Shown here one piece after another: positions 14,446 to 18,647 of a stretch of 18,647 bases of DNA (within the stretch, counting starts at the first letter, position 1; each line of letters starts with the position of its first letter). The notes beneath the pieces were generated by a model. The model was not told where the DNA came from, did no database searches, and was given only the letters and a program-made list of their open reading frames with translations. The translations under genes were made by a program, and so were the position numbers. The stretch lies in NCBI GenBank assembly GCA_003228965.1, contig QIGP01000316.1, positions 1 through 18,647 on the forward strand, given 5' to 3'. This DNA is from Gammaproteobacteria bacterium. Its GTDB lineage: Bacteria; Pseudomonadota; Gammaproteobacteria; Steroidobacterales; SZUA-146.

Positions 14446-16398
14446 ATGTCAGATTCGGCCCCAACGACCACCCATTTCCGCGACCTCAATCTCTGCGAAG
14501 AGTTGATGCAAGCGATTGATTCAGTAGGCTACGAATCACCATCACCGATTCAGGCGATGGCTATACCGCCGCTGCTCGAAGGGCAGGATTTACTTGGGCG
14601 GGCACCGACGGGTACGGGTAAAACAGCCGCCTTCGCGTTGCCTCTGTTATCGCGAATTGATCTCGACGCTAAACATGTACAAGTGATTTGTCTCACGCCA
14701 ACACGTGAGCTCGCCAAGCAGGTGGCCGAGGCGTTCAAACGTTATGCGGCCAACATGTCGGGCTTCAACGTCTTGGCCATTTACGGTGGACAGGAATACA
14801 GCGGTCAGCTTCGAGCGTTGAGACGAGGTGTTCACGTTGTTGTGGGTACGCCAGGTCGAGTAATGGATCACATGCGTAGAGGCACTCTAAAGCTTGACAA
14901 GCTTAATGCGCTTGTTCTGGATGAAGCAGACGAAATGCTGCGAATGGGTTTTGTTGACGAGGTGGAGTGGATTCTGGAACAGACTCCTGAAGAGCGTCAA
15001 ACGGCACTGTTCTCGGCCACCATGCCAAAAGGTGTCGAGCGCATTGCTCGTAAGCATCTTCGCGATCCTCAAGAAGTGTCTATAGAAGGTGGAACGGCGA
15101 CTGCCGAAACCATTCGCCAGCGTTACTGGCTAGTCAGCGGCATGAAAAAACTGGACGCACTGACACGAATACTGGAAGCAGAAACGTTCGACGCTATTCT
15201 TGTTTTCGCACGCACCAAGATCGCTACCACTGAGCTTGCTGAAAAACTGGACGCGCGTGGTTACGCTGCAGCTGCACTCAACGGTGACATGGCTCAGACA
15301 ATGCGAGAGCAAATGATTAAGCGGCTTAAGAACGGCTCGCTGGATATACTGGTTGCCACAGATGTTGCTGCCAGGGGGCTCGATGTAGATAGAATCAGCC
15401 ACGTTGTAAATTACGATATTCCGTACGACGCTGAAGCCTATATTCATCGTATTGGACGTACAGGACGAGCGGGACGTCGAGGTGACGCCATTCTATTTGT
15501 AGCACCTCGAGAACGGCGCATGTTGAATACAATTGAACGTGCGACACGCCAGCCTATTGAGGCGTTGGAGCTTCCCTCGCGAGAAGTCATCAGCAATAAA
15601 CGTATTCGGGATTTTAAACAAAAAATTAGCGACACACTTTCAGGCGGCGGCTTGTCGTTCATGCAAGACGTAATTGAACAATACCAACAAGAGCACAATG
15701 TTCCGCCGATTGAAATTGCGGCGGCACTGGCAAAAATGCACAGCGCCGACCGGCCTTTGGAAGTGGCGCCTGGAAGAGATCCGGTGGTCAGCAAATCGTT
15801 CGATGACTTTCGTGGCAAAGATCGGCCAAAAGGGCCTAAAGGGAAGCGTGATAAACATGGTAAGTCCGCTGGGCCTGACGCCGATAAGCAACGCTACCGT
15901 ATAAGTGTCGGCTATCGCCACGGTGTGAAGCCCGGCAATATCGTGGGTGCTATTGCCAATGAAGCAGATCTGAACTCCGACCAGATTGGCCATATCGAAA
16001 TTGAGACCAACTTTAGTTTGATTGACCTTCCGAAGGATCTGCCAGGGGAGTCCTTTGATGCTCTCAGGGACGTGAAGATTTGCGGCAAACGAATCGACCT
16101 GACCTTGTTCGATGCTACGCGTTTCAAGGGAAAGAAAAATACTGATTCAAAGCCGGCCAAGAAGAGTGACTGGAAGGCGAAAACGAAGAGCGGTGGCAAG
16201 AAGCCCGGCTCAGTTAAGCCTTGGGCAAGCAAATCCAAAGCAGACAAAACTAAATCAAGCAAGTCTAAGGCAGGTAAGCCCAAATCAGACGAGCCTTGGG
16301 GGAGCAAGACAAAAGCAGACAAGCCTAAGTCAGGCAAGCCCAAGGCAAGCAAGAAGTTCGCCAAAGGCAAACCTGCCAAACCTGCAAAATCCAAATAG
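14446..16398 (+). CDS. deaD: ATP-dependent DEAD-box RNA helicase DeaD/CsdA
   Basis: A 650-residue RNA helicase that unwinds short duplexes in ribosome assembly and mRNA decay, especially in the cold. The Q motif region is SPSPIQAMAIP. Walker A is APTGTGKT (53-60), with Pro where AQTGTGKT is usual. Other motifs are PTRELAKQV, DEADEMLRMGF (from 159), FSATMP, VATDVAARGLDVD and HRIGRTGRAGRRG. Residues 484-560 are a DbpA-type RNA-binding domain (YRISVGYRHGVKPGNIVGAI, IGHIEIETNFSLIDLP). From about 562 the tail is a Lys/Ser/Pro/Ala-rich low-complexity segment with an internal 25-residue duplication. ATG 14446, preceded by AAAGAG at 14434-14439, begins MSDSAPTTTHF and is preferred over an upstream ATG at 14368. 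The nearby csp gene supports a cold-shock role. Confidence 0.95.
   Translation: MSDSAPTTTHFRDLNLCEELMQAIDSVGYESPSPIQAMAIPPLLEGQDLLGRAPTGTGKTAAFALPLLSRIDLDAKHVQVICLTPTRELAKQVAEAFKRYAANMSGFNVLAIYGGQEYSGQLRALRRGVHVVVGTPGRVMDHMRRGTLKLDKLNALVLDEADEMLRMGFVDEVEWILEQTPEERQTALFSATMPKGVERIARKHLRDPQEVSIEGGTATAETIRQRYWLVSGMKKLDALTRILEAETFDAILVFARTKIATTELAEKLDARGYAAAALNGDMAQTMREQMIKRLKNGSLDILVATDVAARGLDVDRISHVVNYDIPYDAEAYIHRIGRTGRAGRRGDAILFVAPRERRMLNTIERATRQPIEALELPSREVISNKRIRDFKQKISDTLSGGGLSFMQDVIEQYQQEHNVPPIEIAAALAKMHSADRPLEVAPGRDPVVSKSFDDFRGKDRPKGPKGKRDKHGKSAGPDADKQRYRISVGYRHGVKPGNIVGAIANEADLNSDQIGHIEIETNFSLIDLPKDLPGESFDALRDVKICGKRIDLTLFDATRFKGKKNTDSKPAKKSDWKAKTKSGGKKPGSVKPWASKSKADKTKSSKSKAGKPKSDEPWGSKTKADKPKSGKPKASKKFAKGKPAKPAKSK
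16219..16368 (+). repeat. Diverged 75-bp direct duplication inside the deaD tail
   Basis: Copies begin at 16219 and 16294, each coding for a block that starts PWASKSKADK or PWGSKTKADK. Within each copy there are smaller KxKAxKPKS-type units. The duplication keeps the reading frame and lengthens the basic tail. Confidence 0.75.
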
Positions 16399-16430
16399 CG
16401 GCTTCAGCCGTGATTAAATGCGAAGGCAAG

Positions 16431-16474
16431 GTTGAATCAATACTCCTGGAGTGCTCCCACAGTATCTATTCAAC
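16431..16474. repeat. Long imperfect hairpin between convergent deaD and NYN genes
   Basis: GTTGAAT (16431-16437) pairs with ATTCAAC (16468-16474), ATACT (16440-16444) with AGTAT (16461-16465), and GGAG (16448-16451) with CTCC (16454-16457). The first two stem segments are separated by symmetric 2-base internal loops. No T-run follows on either strand, so it is not a classical intrinsic terminator. A smaller hairpin (CGGCTTCAGCCG) sits at 16399-16410 directly after the deaD stop. Confidence 0.6.
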
Positions 16475-16491
16475 TAAACCGTGTGACGCCC

Positions 16492-16977
16492 TTAAAGCAA
16501 CAACCCGGTACTAATAGGAATGAACCGACTAGCTTCAACCGTTAACAAAGCCGAACTTAACTGCGGCACCCCATAAACCTCGGTGCCTGTATCAAAGCGC
16601 TGCTTTATTCTCTGAAGGAGCACTCCAAAATCGCCGTCGCCTGTGGCAAGAATGATCTTGTCGCATTCCTGAGCGGCTTCGTATACATCTAACGCGATGC
16701 CCACGTCCCAGTCGGCCTTGGTGGTACCGTCTTTGCGCTTTAACATGGGTTTTAACTTTACGGTAAACCCAATGGCTCGTAAGATGTTCTGGAACTGCTG
16801 CTGTTTCTCGTCCCCACGATCCGTGGCGTAGGCAAAGGCGCCGACGACTTCCCGGTTTTCAGTAGCGTGTGCCCAAAACTTGTTGTAGTCGAAATTTTTC
16901 GAGTAGGCCTGGCGACAGGTGTAATAAATGTTTTGTACGTCAACAAAAATGCTGATTCGTTGCGGTGGCTTCTTCAT
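16492..16977 (-). CDS. NYN-domain (PIN-like, LabA/DUF88 family) protein, probable RNase
   Basis: A 161-residue protein. The first strand carries ISIFVDVQNIYY, with the acidic residue and Asn typical of NYN domains. Next come GAFAYATDRGD, a KADWDVGIALDVYEAA segment, and IILATGDGDFGVLLQRIK, which supplies the Asp cluster expected for metal-dependent RNA cleavage. It ends TEVYGVPQLSSALLTVEASRFIPI, the usual family close. Function by family is RNA processing or turnover; no substrate can be named. ATG 16977 gives a compact start (MKKPPQRISIFVD). A GTG at 17013 would add 12 residues and is also open. Neither has a good ribosome site. The gene converges on deaD and diverges from the small exported protein gene at 17280. 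Confidence 0.85.
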   Translation of the reverse strand: MKKPPQRISIFVDVQNIYYTCRQAYSKNFDYNKFWAHATENREVVGAFAYATDRGDEKQQQFQNILRAIGFTVKLKPMLKRKDGTTKADWDVGIALDVYEAAQECDKIILATGDGDFGVLLQRIKQRFDTGTEVYGVPQLSSALLTVEASRFIPISTGLLL

Positions 16978-17065
16978 CGTAGGAAGCGGGCGGTTAAAAG
17001 CGTTCTTTGACACATAGTGGGCTACTCGACAGGGTGGGTTTAATGATCGGTTTCTGTTGGGGAGA

Positions 17066-17097
17066 GTAACATTATCGTAGTAAAAACGAAGTGTTAC
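17066..17097. promoter_or_regulatory. Inverted repeat, candidate operator upstream of the NYN gene
   Basis: GTAACA (17066-17071) and TGTTAC (17092-17097) form the outer arms, with TCGT (17074-17077) and ACGA (17086-17089) inside. On the minus strand the left half overlaps a -10-like GATAAT (17071-17076). A dyad over a promoter in a divergent intergenic region suggests a repressor site, but a hairpin in RNA is also possible. Confidence 0.35.
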
Positions 17098-17279
17098 GCA
17101 TTAGGAAAGTAGGAAATCGCAGTCAGCGTGAATTATTGCTGCGGCATGTTAATCTATAGTCTTTGGACGTTATCGCCGTCGTCGGTCCTGGGAGACAGTT
17201 GGCATTTATCGAAAATCAGGTCAGATTTGGGTTTAGTTGGGCATTGGCGCCGAAGCAAAGCCAAATGTAAAGGACTAAC

Positions 17280-17534
17280 ATGACGTCGTATAAATTATTG
17301 GGAGCGCTTCTGATTGTGTTGGCGCAAGTGGCCAATGCCGAATTCATTGAGCAGAACAGGCCGGACTCGGACTTGCTTGCCAGTGAGTCGCATATCGATC
17401 CGTTGCCTCAGTTTCCAGATGAGCGTTGGTTGAAGATTGGTGACCCCCAGTTCGATTTCGATTTTGCGGTTAACGAACAATGTTTCGCTTTCGAGAACGT
17501 CGGTGTGACACGGATATTGTTAACAACTGTGTAA
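17280..17534 (+). CDS. Small exported protein of unknown function, possibly frameshifted
   Basis: Function is not recognised. The 84-residue product has a clear signal peptide (MTSYKLLGALLIVLAQVANA, likely cut after ANA) followed by an acidic mature part (PDSDLLASESHIDPLPQFPDE, FDFDFAVNEQCF). The start is well supported by AAAGGA at 17269-17274, 5 bases before the ATG. The last residues (VGVTRILLTTV) look less natural than the next frame. From 17501 that frame reads RCDTDIVNNCVTAFQDIS and QFVPLFSRLNVH, stopping at 17593. A single-base frameshift near 17500 would therefore give about 104 residues with three cysteines in the mature part. It lies on the same strand as, and about 90 bases before, the next exported protein gene. 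A candidate -10 (TATAGT, 17155-17160) lies upstream. Confidence 0.6.
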   Translation: MTSYKLLGALLIVLAQVANAEFIEQNRPDSDLLASESHIDPLPQFPDERWLKIGDPQFDFDFAVNEQCFAFENVGVTRILLTTV

Positions 17535-17684
17535 CGGCGTTTCAAGATATTTCTCAGTTTGTTCCTCTTTTTTCAAGGTTAAATGTTCACTGAAGGCCCA
17601 ATGGTATTTTGAATATTTATATTCGATGAACTTGCGGGCATTGTGATCAGCTGATGGGCTGCTTATGCCATAGCTGGAGGCTCT

Positions 17685-18647
17685 ATGAAGTCAATGCGAC
17701 TGTTTTTGCTCGTCTGTGTTCTTGTTTTTGGTCCGCTTGCCAACGCGCAGGACGTTTACGTTCCGCAAGAGTTGTCGTCGTGGCAAGAATGGGTATTGCA
17801 TGGCCACGAATACGTGGCCTGCCCGGTATCGGGCAAGGTCTATCGCTGTGTGTGGCCCGGTCGCTTGAATTTGAATATTGACTCTCAAGGTGGCCGCTTT
17901 CGCCAGATTGTAGAAGTATTCGACGAGCAATATTTTACCTTACCAGGTGGCGACGATTCTTGGCCGCTCGATGTTACGGTGGACGGTAAGCCTGCGCCTG
18001 TGGTTAAGCGTGGCCAACGTCCCGTACTTTTCCTGGAGCCGGGCGAACATACCATTGCAGGTGTTTTCCAATGGTCCCGAACGCCCGATACGTTATTGCT
18101 TGGGAATGGCACGGGTTTGCTTTCGTTGACAATCGAAGATCAATCTATGGCGAGACCACGCTGGAACGCACGTGAAGTATGGATCAGTCAAGGTCTACAA
18201 ACAGAAACGCAACAGGCCGAAAATCAGATTAGCGTTAGCGTGTATCGTCTTGTTAAAGACGGCGCGCCCGTGGTTGTGGAAGTACAGTTGCAGATAGATA
18301 TTGCAGGTGAGTCGCGAGAGGAGACCATTGGACAATTGGTCCCTCCAGGGTTTATTCCGGCGGCTATGGAAGCTCCCTTGCCCGCGAGATTGGACGACGA
18401 AGGTAATCTCAAGATTCAGGCAAGACCCGGGAGCTGGAAATTCACTTTTCGCGCGTTGGCGCCGGCACCCCTGGAGCGCTTGGTATTTACTCCAGGCGGT
18501 GAACATTGGCCGACGGAGGAAGTCTGGAGTTACGCGGCAGCCCCCGATATTCGTGCCACCGAAATACGGGCAGTCAACGCAGTAGATCCTGAGCAGTCCG
18601 GCGTTCCAGGTTTCTGGGGCGCCTATCCGGCTTTTCAGATGCACGCT
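17685..18647 (+). CDS. Large exported protein of unknown function, 5' part only
   Basis: The frame is open from ATG 17685 to the window end, giving the first 321 residues of a longer protein. The signal peptide is clear (MKSMRLFLLVCVLVFGPLANA, cut before QD, about residue 22). The mature part starts VYVPQELSSWQEWVLHGHEY, then ACPVSGKVYRCVWPGRLNL, where the two Cys could form a disulfide. It continues with beta-rich text rich in Gly, Pro and Trp (LPGGDDSWPLDVTVDGKPAP, LFLEPGEHTIAGVFQWSRTP). Such alternation suggests beta-sandwich domains in the periplasm or at the cell surface. I do not recognise a named family with certainty and offer no function. GGAGG at 17676-17680, 4 bases before the ATG, supports the start; a second ATG at 17694 is less favoured. 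Confidence 0.85.
   Translation, partial: MKSMRLFLLVCVLVFGPLANAQDVYVPQELSSWQEWVLHGHEYVACPVSGKVYRCVWPGRLNLNIDSQGGRFRQIVEVFDEQYFTLPGGDDSWPLDVTVDGKPAPVVKRGQRPVLFLEPGEHTIAGVFQWSRTPDTLLLGNGTGLLSLTIEDQSMARPRWNAREVWISQGLQTETQQAENQISVSVYRLVKDGAPVVVEVQLQIDIAGESREETIGQLVPPGFIPAAMEAPLPARLDDEGNLKIQARPGSWKFTFRALAPAPLERLVFTPGGEHWPTEEVWSYAAAPDIRATEIRAVNAVDPEQSGVPGFWGAYPAFQMHA

Noticed and set aside
15912..16394. 160-codon Leu-rich open frame on the minus strand
   Set aside because: Antisense to the Lys/Ser-rich deaD tail (AAG reads as CTT), a composition artefact.
1..18647. tRNA or rRNA genes
   Set aside because: No TPsiC-loop and acceptor pairings or rRNA segments were recognised on either strand by eye.

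Overview
This 18.6 kb window looks like chromosomal DNA of a free-living, probably marine, gammaproteobacterium. The reasons are an MSHA-like type IV pilus cluster, a YheS-type ABC-F protein, a sodium-pumping oxaloacetate decarboxylase (oadGAB), and a CspA/DeaD cold-shock pair, all with gammaproteobacterial-type sequences and mid-range GC. The genus cannot be named from sequence alone.

Region 1 (1-6564, + strand) is the distal half of an MSHA/type II-like pilus operon with tightly coupled genes. It contains the end of an MshJ/PilO-like inner-membrane protein (apparently broken), an MshK-like periplasmic protein, an MshL-like secretin, and four (pseudo)pilins of GspH/MshC, PilV/MshD, PilW/MshO and PilX/MshP type. 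Three genes have unusual architectures. The secretin carries a C-terminal SPOR-like (peptidoglycan-binding) domain. The PilW-like pilin has a block of Asp-rich, calcium-loop-like repeats. The PilX/MshP-like pilin is extended into a 695-residue protein with DNRLRE-like, LamG-like and extra beta-rich domains. Read together they suggest a wall-anchored secretin presenting a short pilus or pseudopilus whose tip carries a carbohydrate- or surface-binding adhesin. The ATPases, major pilin and platform protein are not in this window.

Region 2 (6565-6994) has no gene. It holds a large palindromic intergenic element whose right arm has expanded into a 25-bp tandem repeat.

Region 3 (6995-9868) has yheS (ABC-F ATPase) and a rhomboid intramembrane protease.

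Region 4 (10010-13162) is oadG-oadA-oadB, the membrane oxaloacetate decarboxylase that couples decarboxylation to sodium export. It is followed by about 490 bp without a gene, ending in the promoter and long leader of a cspA-family gene.

Region 5 (13655-16398) has the cold-shock gene with a strong terminator, a decayed remnant of a DASS/SLC13 dicarboxylate transporter, and the DEAD-box RNA helicase deaD/csdA with an expanded Lys/Ser/Pro tail.

Region 6 (16399-18647) has a convergent NYN-domain (PIN-like) protein gene on the minus strand, a small exported protein gene that may be frameshifted, and the first 321 codons of a large exported protein of unknown function that runs off the window end.
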